10,428 bases of DNA from RGIG8748 sp045532255 (GTDB lineage Bacteria > Bacillota > Clostridia > UMGS1810). Positions 1-6,831 of this stretch are shown here, piece by piece. The stretch covers positions 1 to 10,428 of the forward strand of contig JAZSFO010000019.1 in the NCBI GenBank assembly GCA_045532255.1, read 5' to 3'. The translations under genes were made by a program, and so were the position numbers. Position 1 is the stretch's first letter. Every line of letters begins with the position of its first letter. The notes under the pieces are model-generated. The model was not told the origin of the DNA. It made no database searches and saw only the letters and a list, made by a program, of their open reading frames with translations.

Positions 1-482
1 GGGTACCTGCGGGATATGACATTTATGATATCTCTTACTGCGGCTCCCGTAGATGCTGTCACTACTCCTATGACCGAGGGATACTTAGGTATGCTCTTCT
101 TGTGCGAGGGGTCAAAATATCCCTCGCTTTCAAGCCTTGCCTTAAGCTGTTCGTATGCCGCATATAGCTGACCTATGCCGTCGGGAACAAGAGAGTCTAT
201 ATAGAGCTGGTATACACCGTCTCTTTCGTAAACGCTGACTCTTCCAAATGCAAGGACACTCATACCGTCTTTGGGTTCAAAACGCAGAGCTGACGCTCCC
301 GAGCGGAACATAACCGCCTTGATGGAGCCTGTCTCATCCTTTAGGGACATATACATATGCCCTGAGTAATGATGCTTGAAGTTGGATATCTCTCCCCTTA
401 CGCACACTGACGAAAGGTTGATGTCAGTATCCATCCTGCGTTTGATATAGCTGTTGATCTCTCCTACGGTAACTGTATGCAT
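1..482 (-). CDS. xseA: Exodeoxyribonuclease VII large subunit (partial, C-terminus beyond window)
   Basis: The large, catalytic subunit of exonuclease VII degrades single-stranded DNA into oligonucleotides in the cytoplasm, in complex with many copies of XseB. About 160 residues are visible, starting MHTVTVGEINSYIKRR. Residues 1-100 look like the N-terminal OB-fold nucleic-acid-binding domain (GEISNFKHHYSGHMYMSLKD, then VMFRSG). From about residue 124 the catalytic domain begins with the family motif VIGVVTASTGAAVRDIINV. The rest is cut by the left edge; full proteins have about 400 residues. The ATG at 482 is the only plausible start, because the nusB stop lies in the same frame one codon upstream. 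There is no strong Shine-Dalgarno site, so translational coupling to nusB is likely. In B. subtilis folD lies between nusB and xseA; here it does not. Confidence 0.95.
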   Translation of the reverse strand, partial: MHTVTVGEINSYIKRRMDTDINLSSVCVRGEISNFKHHYSGHMYMSLKDETGSIKAVMFRSGASALRFEPKDGMSVLAFGRVSVYERDGVYQLYIDSLVPDGIGQLYAAYEQLKARLESEGYFDPSHKKSIPKYPSVIGVVTASTGAAVRDIINVISRRY

Positions 483-485
483 GGT

Positions 486-887
486 TTACTTTATGATATC
501 TGCAAGCACACCGTTGACAAATGCAGGTGCATCGTCGTCGCTGTACTTCTTTGCAAGCTCTACCGCCTCATTTATAGACACCTGAAACGGAACATCCGCA
601 TACTCCATTTCGCTCAGCGAAAGGCGGAGTATGGCAAGGTTGACCCTGGAAAGTCTGTCTATCTTCCAGTTCTTTAGAGAGCCTTCTACCCTGCTGTCTA
701 TATGGGTGAGGTTATCAAAGCAACCCTTGACGCATGCATCCACATAATCCATGTCGGCTTCCGTAAGTTTGGCATACTCATCGGTGAATGTAAAGTTATC
801 CATGGTAAGACTTACATCATTATCACCGTGAAAGGGTATTTGATATATTAGTTTGAACGCACTGTCGCGTGCAGTTTTTCTGCTCAT
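486..887 (-). CDS. nusB: Transcription antitermination factor NusB
   Basis: NusB binds boxA RNA together with S10 (NusE) and promotes processive rRNA transcription. The protein has 133 residues, normal for the family. The N-terminus SRKTARDSAFKLIYQ and the C-terminal part WKIDRLSRVNLAILRLS, EMEY, P-VSINEAVELAKKYS and AFVNGVLADI are the classic NusB signature. The start is supported by a GGAGGA Shine-Dalgarno at 893-898. It is the middle gene of a three-gene unit: the Asp23-like gene ends 20 bp upstream and xseA begins 3 bp downstream. Transcription probably comes from the promoter overlapping the spoIIIAH end, so expression would be vegetative rather than sporulation-limited. Confidence 0.97.
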   Translation of the reverse strand: MSRKTARDSAFKLIYQIPFHGDNDVSLTMDNFTFTDEYAKLTEADMDYVDACVKGCFDNLTHIDSRVEGSLKNWKIDRLSRVNLAILRLSLSEMEYADVPFQVSINEAVELAKKYSDDDAPAFVNGVLADIIK

Positions 888-907
888 GTGTTTCCTCCGA
901 TATGGGA

Positions 908-1291
908 TTATTCTTCTGTAGTATCTTCTTTTTCTTCCTCTTGGGGAATATCAATTCCCACAACGCGCACATTGACCTTTTCTGCCTTGAGGCCTGTCAT
1001 GAGTTCTATCTCTTTCTTGACTGCGTCCTGAACATTCCATGCAACCTCGGGTATCCTTGCACCGTATTTAACCACTATATTTATATCTACAGTAACGGTC
1101 TCTTCATTAACCGATGCCTTGATTCCGCCCGAAAACTGTTTCTTGCCGAGTCTGCGTGCTATACCGTCTACAAGACCTGCACCTACACTGCTCACTCCAT
1201 CTATTTCAGACACGGCAACGGATGCTATGGTCTCTATAACCTCTTCGGATATTTTGATGCTTCCGCTTAATACTTCCTTTGCTTCGCTCAT
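908..1291 (-). CDS. Asp23/Gls24 family envelope stress response protein (YqhY-like)
   Basis: This is a DUF322/Asp23 family protein of 127 residues. The core runs from GSIKISEEVIETIASVAVSEI through GVSSVG, VTVDINIVVKYGARIPEV and AWNVQDAVKKEIE to VNVRVVGIDI, and is followed by an acidic tail (QEEEKEDTTEE). Members near accBC-nusB are YqhY-like and have been linked to control of fatty-acid (acetyl-CoA carboxylase) metabolism in Firmicutes; here accBC is missing, so that link is only inferred. The start is the ATG at 1291, which follows a GGAGG at 1299-1303. A longer reading from a TTG at 1306 would lie inside that ribosome binding site and is rejected. First gene of the nusB-xseA unit. No signal peptide or membrane segment. 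Confidence 0.9.
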   Translation of the reverse strand: MSEAKEVLSGSIKISEEVIETIASVAVSEIDGVSSVGAGLVDGIARRLGKKQFSGGIKASVNEETVTVDINIVVKYGARIPEVAWNVQDAVKKEIELMTGLKAEKVNVRVVGIDIPQEEEKEDTTEE

Positions 1292-1343
1292 GTAAATACC
1301 TCCCAAAAAGTAATTTGTGACAAAATACTATTAGTCAGTATAT

Positions 1344-1372
1344 AGTATAACACAAAATTTAATTAACTTCAA
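1344..1372 (-). promoter_or_regulatory. Probable sigma-A promoter for asp23-like-nusB-xseA
   Basis: On the minus strand TTGAAG (1367-1372) is followed after 17 bp by TATACT (1344-1349): 4/6 and 5/6 matches to the vegetative consensus with ideal spacing. The -35 lies inside the last codons of spoIIIAH, so the three housekeeping genes can be expressed without the sporulation operon. A 7-bp inverted repeat (ATACTAT 1325-1331, ATAGTAT 1342-1348) spans the -10 and the predicted transcription start and could be an operator, though it is short and AT-rich. Confidence 0.6.
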
Positions 1373-1892
1373 CTATTTTTATATTATTATTTTGCGTAAG
1401 CTCATAAATTACATCTACAATTTTCGCAGTATCGCTTCTGCTGAGTCCCTTTTGCTTTATGCTGACCGTTACACCCTCTTCGGTTATATGCACAAGTGTC
1501 TCGCTAAATCCCTTTGAGCTTAGCATGTTCTGGGCAGTTACTTCGTTTTCCTCAAAGGCTATGATTTGCTGGAGCTTATTTTCGGTCTCTGTTCTTGTCT
1601 CCTGCGATATGGTCTCGTCAGCGAGGATTTTCTTAAGCTCATCGTATGTCTTATCTCTTGCCTTGTCTCTTTCGAGACGGCGTACGGAGAAGGCATCTGT
1701 TTCCTTATTCTCTGTCTTTAGCGGTGCATTTACCATAACGGTCTCGCCAATGCCCGGCTCCTCCTTGGAAAGCTCCTTGGAAGCAACAGTATCCGAATCC
1801 ATATCATATCTGTAATTGAGATACCCTGCAATACCAAGCATTATAACAAGTGTTGTTGCTACCATCTGTTTTTTCTTCAAAATCATAAACAT
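1359..1892 (-). CDS. spoIIIAH: Stage III sporulation protein AH
   Basis: SpoIIIAH sits in the mother-cell-derived outer forespore membrane and pairs with forespore SpoIIQ across the intermembrane space; its extracellular domain resembles the ring-building FliF/YscJ family. The product has about 177 residues: a short basic N-terminus (ILKKKQ), one membrane segment at about residues 10-26, a charged low-complexity linker, a helix (ERDKARDKTYDELKKILADE), and a C-terminal ring-building-type domain (NEVTAQNMLSSKGF ... VTVSIKQKGLS ... AKIVDVIYELT). The ATG at 1892 is chosen because CGGAGG lies 9 bp upstream. An in-frame ATG at 1916 is upstream of that site and has no good one of its own. Last gene of spoIIIA, 36 bp after spoIIIAG. 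Confidence 0.92.
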   Translation of the reverse strand: MFMILKKKQMVATTLVIMLGIAGYLNYRYDMDSDTVASKELSKEEPGIGETVMVNAPLKTENKETDAFSVRRLERDKARDKTYDELKKILADETISQETRTETENKLQQIIAFEENEVTAQNMLSSKGFSETLVHITEEGVTVSIKQKGLSRSDTAKIVDVIYELTQNNNIKIVEVN

Positions 1893-1928
1893 ATTTTTAT
1901 ACCTCCGTAGAATCATGCTACAATAATA

Positions 1929-2426
1929 TCAATCTTTTGGCAGTACCTTTACCCTGTGAAGCGGAACATCAAGAGCGGTTGAAACTGCCCTTGTTATGAG
2001 AGCGTTTTTTACTTCGTCCGAAACTCCTCTGGCTGTTACTATCACTCCCCTCACCCTCGGAAGAAGCTCCTCGGTAACAAACGGTGCCTCACCCGAGCCG
2101 TCACGCTTTGTTACCGCCTGAATCCGCTTTGTGGATGTCTTTTTTTCTCCGTCTGAAACGGTGCTTTCATCGCCCTCGGAAGCGATATTCAGCATACCCT
2201 TATTATCGTATGAGATAAAAACACTCACATCATCAACTCCGTCAATCCCCTCTATTATTTCCTTTAGCTTTTTTTCGGTGTCCTCCTCTTCAAAAACGCT
2301 TTTTACCTCGGTTTCGCTTACTGTTTCTTTGCTCTCTTTTCCAAAATTGGAAAGAAGAACAAGCACTATCCCCACAGCCAGAAAAATAACAAGATATGTA
2401 CTTTTTATTCTTCCGAGCCTTTTCAT
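1929..2426 (-). CDS. spoIIIAG: Stage III sporulation protein AG
   Basis: SpoIIIAG forms a large ring in the intermembrane space between mother cell and forespore, part of the channel-like complex. The product has 165 residues with a basic cytosolic start (MKRLGRIKSTY), one membrane segment at about residues 11-28, and an extracytoplasmic domain (KKLKEIIEGIDGVDDVSVFISYD ... VTEELLPRVRGVIVTARGVSDEVKNALITRAVSTAL ... HRVKVLP) typical of the ring-building motif, with a charged insertion (SEGDESTVSDGEKK) between its parts. AGGTGAG stands just before the ATG, and the gene starts 9 bp after spoIIIAF ends. The 9-bp gap leaves no room for a separate promoter outside coding sequence. Confidence 0.95.
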   Translation of the reverse strand: MKRLGRIKSTYLVIFLAVGIVLVLLSNFGKESKETVSETEVKSVFEEEDTEKKLKEIIEGIDGVDDVSVFISYDNKGMLNIASEGDESTVSDGEKKTSTKRIQAVTKRDGSGEAPFVTEELLPRVRGVIVTARGVSDEVKNALITRAVSTALDVPLHRVKVLPKD

Positions 2427-2435
2427 ATGCTCACC

Positions 2436-2870
2436 TCACTCAAAAATCACATCCTCTGCACCGAGAGATTTGATATACTCTTCTGCTTGGGGGTGTTTTT
2501 CTTCACTTATTCCCGCCACATACACCTTGCCGTCACTAATGCGGACAAATGCATCTTCGCCTGTTACCTCTTGCACTCCGTCCTCTATAAGCTCATTAAA
2601 ACGGCTTTCGTCGGACAGAAGAGATGTAAATATCCTTTGGCTTTCCGACACACGCAGTTCAAAATCAGGATCGCTTTCAAAGATTTTTGCCGTATTTCTT
2701 TGGATATTTGAACCAAGCACAGCCTTTTTGAGCGGTGTTACCACCGTGGCTATAACAAAAACACCGCAAAGTATGCGGATTATTCCCTCGTACTTTTTGC
2801 CGGGAACAAGGATATTCACTCCCGTACAGAACAAGATGGCAAAGCACAAGGACAATATATACTCTTTCAT
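2436..2870 (-). CDS. spoIIIAF: Stage III sporulation protein AF
   Basis: A component of the SpoIIIA-SpoIIQ complex in the outer forespore membrane; its soluble domain also belongs to the ring-building family. The product has 144 residues with two N-terminal membrane segments (about 5-22 and 31-48, separated by a short loop with PGKKYEG). A soluble part follows, ending in FVRISDGKVYVAGISEE and AEEYIKSLGAEDVIFE. AGGTGAT precedes the ATG. It begins 4 bp after the spoIIIAE stop, consistent with translational coupling. The length and two-helix layout match SpoIIIAF proteins from other Clostridia. Confidence 0.92.
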   Translation of the reverse strand: MKEYILSLCFAILFCTGVNILVPGKKYEGIIRILCGVFVIATVVTPLKKAVLGSNIQRNTAKIFESDPDFELRVSESQRIFTSLLSDESRFNELIEDGVQEVTGEDAFVRISDGKVYVAGISEEKHPQAEEYIKSLGAEDVIFE

Positions 2871-2874
2871 AATA

Positions 2875-3954
2875 TCACCTACAACTCATAAGAACGGCAA
2901 ACGAAAGTATGAACATAACAGTCATAAGAAGAAGCACCGCCATTATATGTATTACCGTCTGCCCGACCTGATATATCGTATTGCACATCCGGGTATCGCA
3001 AAAAGGCTCGGTAAGACCTGCCGTTATCTTGAGCATAAAACCCATCACAAAGAGCTTGAGCACAGGAACGATGCAGAGAACTGCAAGGATTACAATTCCT
3101 GCCGTACCGAACGCACCTCGAAACACCCCTGCAGATGCAAGAATCAAATCGGTACTGTCCGCAAGAAAACCTCCCACAAGAGGAATTGCATGGCCTATTG
3201 TATATTTAACTGCTCTTATTCCGATATTTGAACCATGGGACGCATTAAGACCCGAAAGTGCGGTCATTCCCGCAAACACAGTAAGCAGTAATCCCAGAAC
3301 CCAGAAGAGCACCTGTCTTGCGATGCCGATGAGCTTTGTTATCTTTATTCCCGATGACATATTGCCTATGACGGTAAGCAGACCTATGTAAAAAAATGCA
3401 TCTATCATATATCCGCCTGCATATTCGGAAACAACATTTATCATGGCAAGGAATATCCCCTGAGATGCCGCGACATTTATTCCCGAGGACGATACTATGC
3501 CTATATATGCAGGCAGACTCATTCTTATAAAGGTCTCAAGCTCGCCCGAGCAGCCTCGTGCGGTATTTACCGCATTACTCAGCACCCCCGCAAGAAATGC
3601 CGCTATTACAAAGTAGCATACGAGGTAGGAAATCTCGCCCAAGGCACCGCCGAGCTTTATCTGCGAGCCTTTGATGCACGAAGACAGTATACAAAATCCC
3701 ATAATCGAAAGCACATACGAGGCACAGTATCTTACATCGCCGATGAGCATATTCCAGAGCTTTTCTATTATCCCGTCTCCGCCAATATCCCTGCCCGAAA
3801 TAACACTTCTTACAAGCTCCTGAAAGGTGGCATTGCCCGTTATTTCTTCTACAAGAGAACTGGAAAAATAAGGTACTGCATCTGTAAGCTCCCCTGCACA
3901 AGCAGGTGTCTTAACAAAAACAAGCACAAGAGTTAAAGCAAGTATCTTCATCAT
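2875..3954 (-). CDS. spoIIIAE: Stage III sporulation protein AE (polytopic membrane protein)
   Basis: SpoIIIAE is the large polytopic subunit of the feeding-tube complex in the outer forespore membrane and is thought to form part of a conduit. The product has 359 residues. An N-terminal signal peptide is visible (MMKILALTLVLVFVKTPACA, likely cut near residue 20), then a short soluble part and about seven to eight hydrophobic segments. Family-like stretches include SLPAYIGIVSSSG, GIKITKLIGIARQVLFWVLGLLLTVFAGM and the region around LTEPFCDTRM. Two adjacent ATG codons (3954 and 3951) overlap the spoIIIAD stop. AGGTG lies very close to the first, so the second may be the one used; the difference is one residue. 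Confidence 0.95.
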   Translation of the reverse strand: MMKILALTLVLVFVKTPACAGELTDAVPYFSSSLVEEITGNATFQELVRSVISGRDIGGDGIIEKLWNMLIGDVRYCASYVLSIMGFCILSSCIKGSQIKLGGALGEISYLVCYFVIAAFLAGVLSNAVNTARGCSGELETFIRMSLPAYIGIVSSSGINVAASQGIFLAMINVVSEYAGGYMIDAFFYIGLLTVIGNMSSGIKITKLIGIARQVLFWVLGLLLTVFAGMTALSGLNASHGSNIGIRAVKYTIGHAIPLVGGFLADSTDLILASAGVFRGAFGTAGIVILAVLCIVPVLKLFVMGFMLKITAGLTEPFCDTRMCNTIYQVGQTVIHIMAVLLLMTVMFILSFAVLMSCR

Positions 3955-4334
3955 GCACCTATAATTTCTTTTACCGCCTTGAATATTCCAAGAAGCATCG
4001 GAACTGCCATGGAAAGCATTATTATCTTTCCTGCGGTCTCCAGGGAATTGGCAATTGCCTTCTCGCCCGCATCAGAGCAGATGTCGCTTCCAAAGCCTGT
4101 AAGGTATGCCACAAGCAGAGTTTTGAGTATAAGAGATACCGCATCGGTATTTATGCTGTCTGACATAACCGCTCCGAATTCATCCCTTATATCAAGAAGA
4201 GCATCTGCAAACACCCCAAGAAGCACTATGCACCCTGCAAACGCCGCCACAACAGCACCTGAGCGGAAATTGTCCTTGAGTATTACACACATAAGGCAGG
4301 ATGCCACAGCAAAGAGTACCAATCGGTATATCAT
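3951..4334 (-). CDS. spoIIIAD: Stage III sporulation protein AD
   Basis: A small polytopic membrane protein of the SpoIIIA complex, with 127 residues and about four hydrophobic segments (near 4-20, 26-48, 65-84 and 103-121). The stretch around SLILKTLLVAYLTGFGSDICSDAG followed by ANSLETAGKIIMLSMAVPML is the hallmark of SpoIIIAC/AD proteins. Its start overlaps the spoIIIAC stop by 4 bp and its stop overlaps the spoIIIAE start, so translation of the three genes is probably coupled. Confidence 0.95.
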   Translation of the reverse strand: MIYRLVLFAVASCLMCVILKDNFRSGAVVAAFAGCIVLLGVFADALLDIRDEFGAVMSDSINTDAVSLILKTLLVAYLTGFGSDICSDAGEKAIANSLETAGKIIMLSMAVPMLLGIFKAVKEIIGA

Positions 4335-4525
4335 ATGTCAAACAACTCCCTTACGGTTTCAAAAAGTGTGCTTACCTGATTTACAACCATCAGCATAACC
4401 ACAACAAGTCCGACAATAGAAAGCATAAACGCCTGTTCGTCACGCCCCGACTGAACAAGCAAACGGCAAAGCACTGAAACTATAATGCCTATTGCCGCTA
4501 TCTGAAATATAAGCTCTGTCTCCAT
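4331..4525 (-). CDS. spoIIIAC: Stage III sporulation protein AC
   Basis: A very small membrane protein of the SpoIIIA complex. The 64 residues match the usual 60-70 for this family. It has two hydrophobic helices (about 5-24 and 33-52) separated by a short polar loop (QSGRDEQA), and the family-like C-terminus VVNQVSTLFETVRELFDI. It starts 9 bp after spoIIIAB and overlaps spoIIIAD by 4 bp. The homologous core is shared with SpoIIIAD, so the two probably arose from one ancestor. Confidence 0.95.
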   Translation of the reverse strand: METELIFQIAAIGIIVSVLCRLLVQSGRDEQAFMLSIVGLVVVMLMVVNQVSTLFETVRELFDI

Positions 4526-4534
4526 ATTTTTCTC

Positions 4535-5050
4535 CTAAAATATCATTATGCAAAGTAGCATTCCACCGTATATCCCGAGCATTTTTACTATTCTTCCGTT
4601 TTTCTTTTTTACCTCGCCTGCTTCTCGGCAAAGCTCGGAAAGCCTGTCTCTCATACGGACAATGGACAGCTTTTGCTCCTCAAGCTCATAGCCCTCCAGA
4701 AGATAAGCGGACTTTGTTATAATATCGGCATCGCTTTTCTTAAGCGACATTCCTGCTGCCTTGCTTTCCAGTGCTGCTTCCCATGCCGAAGAAACCGTCT
4801 CCCCCTTATCCATAAGCGAGCACATGTAGTCAAGCATCTCCCCCGCCATTCCGTTTACCCTCGGTGTTATCAAAGCTATAATGTCTCTCACGGGCATAGC
4901 ACTGTACCCAAGCTCCGAAAGCATCATTTCCATAGCATCTTCAAGATTTGCAAGCTCCCTTTCTCTCGATGCCATACACTCTGCAAATCCAAATCCAATA
5001 AGCGATGATGAGACAAAAACCATTGCCATTCCTATAAGTTTAAGTATCAT
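4535..5050 (-). CDS. spoIIIAB: Stage III sporulation protein AB
   Basis: SpoIIIAB resembles the cytoplasmic-domain fold of GspF-type platform proteins of type II secretion/type IV pilus systems and probably works with the SpoIIIAA ATPase. The product has 171 residues: an N-terminal membrane segment (about 5-23, LIGMAMVFVSSSLIGFGFA), a helical cytosolic domain (RERELANLEDAMEMMLSELGYSAMPVRDI ... SDADIITKSAYLLEGYELEEQ), and a C-terminal hydrophobic helix (about 157-171). Its ATG lies 11 bp inside the end of spoIIIAA, with AGGAGGGAC just upstream within spoIIIAA, so translation is probably coupled. Confidence 0.94.
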   Translation of the reverse strand: MILKLIGMAMVFVSSSLIGFGFAECMASRERELANLEDAMEMMLSELGYSAMPVRDIIALITPRVNGMAGEMLDYMCSLMDKGETVSSAWEAALESKAAGMSLKKSDADIITKSAYLLEGYELEEQKLSIVRMRDRLSELCREAGEVKKKNGRIVKMLGIYGGMLLCIMIF

Positions 5051-5921
5051 CCTTGTCCCTCCTGTTACTGTACATTTTGAAATCTCCGTTTCGGTTTCCT
5101 ATAAAGAAAATCTTATTAAACAAATCCGTATCTTCTCCAAATCTCTGTCTTATTTCGTCCATGCTCTGTGCATGAACTGACGATATGACTGTTACTCCGC
5201 ATCTTGCGGCATTACGCACGGCATCAAAATCCTCCTTTGTTCCTATCTCGTCGGATATAATGACATCGGGTGCCATGGTACGAAGCATGATTTCCATCGC
5301 ACAGCTCCTCGGATATCCCGTGAGCACAAAGCTTGCCCTGCCGATGTCAAAAGCGTTTCTTCCGCCCGACATCGCTCCAAGCTCCCTTCTTTCATCAGCG
5401 ATACCGACTCTCAGGGGCTCTGAAGTAACCTGTCCGTCTCCGAGGAGGCGTGCAAGGTCTCTTAAAATTGTTGTCTTTCCGTATCCCGGGGGTGAGGCTA
5501 TGAGGGAGCTTACCGCCCTGGCGTTTTCCAGAATATTATGTGCAATCTGCGTTGCACATCCCCTTACCTCCCGTGCAATTCGGAAACAAAGAAAGCATAT
5601 ATCCTTAACCGTCCTTACCTTACCGCCGTCAAGAACAGCCGTACCGCCTATACCTATCCTGTGTCCGCCGTCAAGGGTTACAAAGCCTCTTGATATACAC
5701 TCGTTTACGCTGTATATACTCCCTCGGGTAAGTGATGCAGTTATCCTGTCTATACTATCCTTATCTATACATCTGCCTACCTCTCTGAGCCGTCCGTCAA
5801 CACACAGAAGAGGGGGTCTGCCGAGACAAATACGAATTTCTGTTATCTGCCCTTTTACTTGTTTTATAGACTCCGCCATATCGGGCGGAAAATGCAAAAT
5901 TATACTGCCTGGCACATTCAA
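5040..5921 (-). CDS. spoIIIAA: Stage III sporulation protein AA (secretion-type ATPase)
   Basis: SpoIIIAA is the cytosolic ATPase of the SpoIIIA complex, related to secretion ATPases of type II/IV systems, and acts in the mother cell. The product has 293 residues. A Walker A motif SPPGYGKTT is at about 143-151 and a Walker B-like VIISDEIG at about 220-227; the SVHAQS stretch at about 248-253 is a likely conserved sensor region. The N-terminal part contains TEIRICLGRPPLL and GFVTLDGGHRIGIGGTAV, typical of the family. The start is a TTG at 5921, chosen because GAGGTG (5929-5934) ends 7 bp before it; a GTG two codons later is too far from that site. First gene of the operon, divergent from sigH. 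Confidence 0.95.
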   Translation of the reverse strand: MNVPGSIILHFPPDMAESIKQVKGQITEIRICLGRPPLLCVDGRLREVGRCIDKDSIDRITASLTRGSIYSVNECISRGFVTLDGGHRIGIGGTAVLDGGKVRTVKDICFLCFRIAREVRGCATQIAHNILENARAVSSLIASPPGYGKTTILRDLARLLGDGQVTSEPLRVGIADERRELGAMSGGRNAFDIGRASFVLTGYPRSCAMEIMLRTMAPDVIISDEIGTKEDFDAVRNAARCGVTVISSVHAQSMDEIRQRFGEDTDLFNKIFFIGNRNGDFKMYSNRRDKDDT

Positions 5922-5928
5922 TTCTTTT

Positions 5929-5934
5929 CACCTC
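5929..5934 (-). promoter_or_regulatory. Ribosome binding site that fixes the TTG start of spoIIIAA
   Basis: GAGGTG on the minus strand with a 7-base spacer (AAAAGAA) to the TTG at 5921. No in-frame ATG occurs nearby, so this site is the main reason for choosing the TTG. A weak start codon on the first gene may limit ATPase output relative to the structural subunits downstream (inference). Confidence 0.6.
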
Positions 5935-5940
5935 AAGAAA

Positions 5941-5969
5941 AGTATATTTACACCCATTCCCAAATAGAA
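5941..5969 (-). promoter_or_regulatory. Possible sigma-E promoter of the spoIIIA operon
   Basis: On the minus strand TTCTATT (5963-5969) is followed after 14 bp by AATATACT (5941-5948). These match the B. subtilis sigma-E elements (about KMATATT and CATACAMT, 14-bp spacing) at roughly 5/7 and 6/8 positions. The spoIIIA operon is known to be sigma-E-dependent in B. subtilis. Weak points: the -10 lacks the usual first C, and the predicted start lies at the ribosome binding site, giving a very short leader. Confidence 0.4.
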
Positions 5970-5978
5970 CTGCTTGTC

Positions 5979-6007
5979 TTGACAAAAAACAAAATATCAT
6001 ATAAAAT
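5979..6007 (+). promoter_or_regulatory. Sigma-A promoter of sigH
   Basis: TTGACA (5979-5984, perfect) and TAAAAT (6002-6007, 5/6) are separated by exactly 17 bp. The leader would be only about 20 bases before the ATG at 6034. The -35 sits in a small inverted repeat, TTGTC-TT-GACAA (5974-5985). This fits the known vegetative expression of spo0H in Bacillus. It lies back-to-back with the putative spoIIIA promoter. Confidence 0.8.
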
Positions 6008-6033
6008 AAACTCATTCCGGTGGTGATAATATA

Positions 6034-6663
6034 ATGAAACAAACAGACATGAGTACACTTGAAGAAGCCGAGGTTCTCTCTCTTGCAAAAGAGGGCGAAA
6101 CAGCCGCGGTGGAATTCATGCTCAACAAATACAAAAACTTTGTAAAATCCAAGGCACGAACATACTTTCTTATAGGTGCTGAAAAATCAGATATAATCCA
6201 GGAGGGCATGATAGGCCTTTATAAAGCAATAAAGGACTATAATCCTCAAAGCGGAGCATCCTTCCGTTCCTTTGCAGACCTTTGCATCACCAGACAGATA
6301 ATCACAGCCATAAAAACTGCAACAAGGCAAAAGCACATGCCTCTGAATTCCTATATATCCCTTAACAAGAATACAGATGACGAGAATGACAACACCATGA
6401 TAGACTCCATTTCGGAAAACCGCCATCTTGACCCTGAGGAAATAATGATTAACAAAGAGAGAATGAGCTTCATCGAAAGCAAGCTCAATTCCTCCCTCAG
6501 TACATATGAGACCAATGTTTTAAAAGGATATATTGCAGGCAAAAACTATGCAGAAATTTCTATGGAGCTGGGCAAAAGCGAAAAATCTATCGACAATGCA
6601 CTCCAGAGGATAAAAAAGAAAATAGAAAAGCTAACTTCGGTTAGCGAGGAAGACTTCATATAA
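6034..6663 (+). CDS. sigH: RNA polymerase sigma factor SigH (Spo0H)
   Basis: Sigma-H directs early stationary-phase and sporulation-initiation transcription (for example spo0A, spoIIA and ftsZ promoters in Bacillus). The product has 209 residues. Region 2 (about 23-105) includes NFVKSKARTYFLIGAEKSDIIQ, EGMIGLYKAIKDYNP, and LCITRQIITAIKTATRQKHMP, all nearly identical to what I know of B. subtilis SigH. A short linker with LNSYISLNK and LDPEEIMINKE leads to region 4 (about 145-198), whose helix-turn-helix is YAEISMELGKSEKSIDNALQ. GGTGGTGAT at 6019-6027 supports the ATG at 6034. It stands alone between its own promoter and terminator, divergent from spoIIIA. In Bacillus sigH is near secE-nusG, so the neighbourhood here is different. 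Confidence 0.96.
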   Translation: MKQTDMSTLEEAEVLSLAKEGETAAVEFMLNKYKNFVKSKARTYFLIGAEKSDIIQEGMIGLYKAIKDYNPQSGASFRSFADLCITRQIITAIKTATRQKHMPLNSYISLNKNTDDENDNTMIDSISENRHLDPEEIMINKERMSFIESKLNSSLSTYETNVLKGYIAGKNYAEISMELGKSEKSIDNALQRIKKKIEKLTSVSEEDFI

Positions 6664-6695
6664 TACAGGGGCTTTTTCTGCCCCTGTATTTTTTT
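6662..6695 (+). terminator. Rho-independent terminator of sigH
   Basis: An 11-bp perfect stem (AATACAGGGGC 6662-6672 with GCCCCTGTATT 6680-6690), a 7-base loop and a T tract to 6695. The stem begins inside the sigH stop codon. Confidence 0.93.
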
Positions 6696-6740
6696 GAATA
6701 AAATTTGAGTTTTTCGGATAATATTTAATACACAAAAATG

Positions 6741-6800
6741 AAATTGAGTTTGGCGATTGAGAGAGTTTGAGAGAGAATAAAGGAGATTGAGAGAGATTGA
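6741..6800 (+). repeat. Purine-rich ATTGAG(AGAG) direct repeats upstream of rplM
   Basis: Imperfect repeats of a TTGAG-based unit: ATTGAG at 6743-6748, GATTGAGAGAG at 6755-6765, TTTGAGAGAG at 6766-6775, GATTGAGAGAG at 6785-6795, and a partial ATTGA at 6796-6800. They lie in the roughly 200-bp gap between the sigH terminator and the rplM promoter, just upstream of an A/T-rich stretch (6801-6831). No ORF or RNA gene was recognised here. Function unknown; they could be a protein-binding array or slippage product. Confidence 0.6.
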
Positions 6801-6831
6801 AAAATATAAATTAATTTTTTCAAAAAAAGTG

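Noticed and set aside
1292..1306. Extended N-terminus of the Asp23-like protein from a TTG
   Set aside because: The codons would consist of the ribosome binding site (GGAGG) of the ATG at 1291.
1893..1916. Longer spoIIIAH from the ATG at 1916
   Set aside because: That ATG precedes the only good Shine-Dalgarno (CGGAGG), which fits the ATG at 1892.
2131..3231. Long plus-strand open frame of 366 codons opposite spoIIIAE-AG
   Set aside because: It is antisense to three well-recognised spoIIIA genes, its translation is low-complexity (Ser/Thr/Lys-rich) with no family features, and it has no ribosome binding site worth naming.
5185..5967. Plus-strand open frame of 260 codons opposite spoIIIAA
   Set aside because: Shadow of the spoIIIAA coding strand; the minus-strand product has intact Walker motifs.
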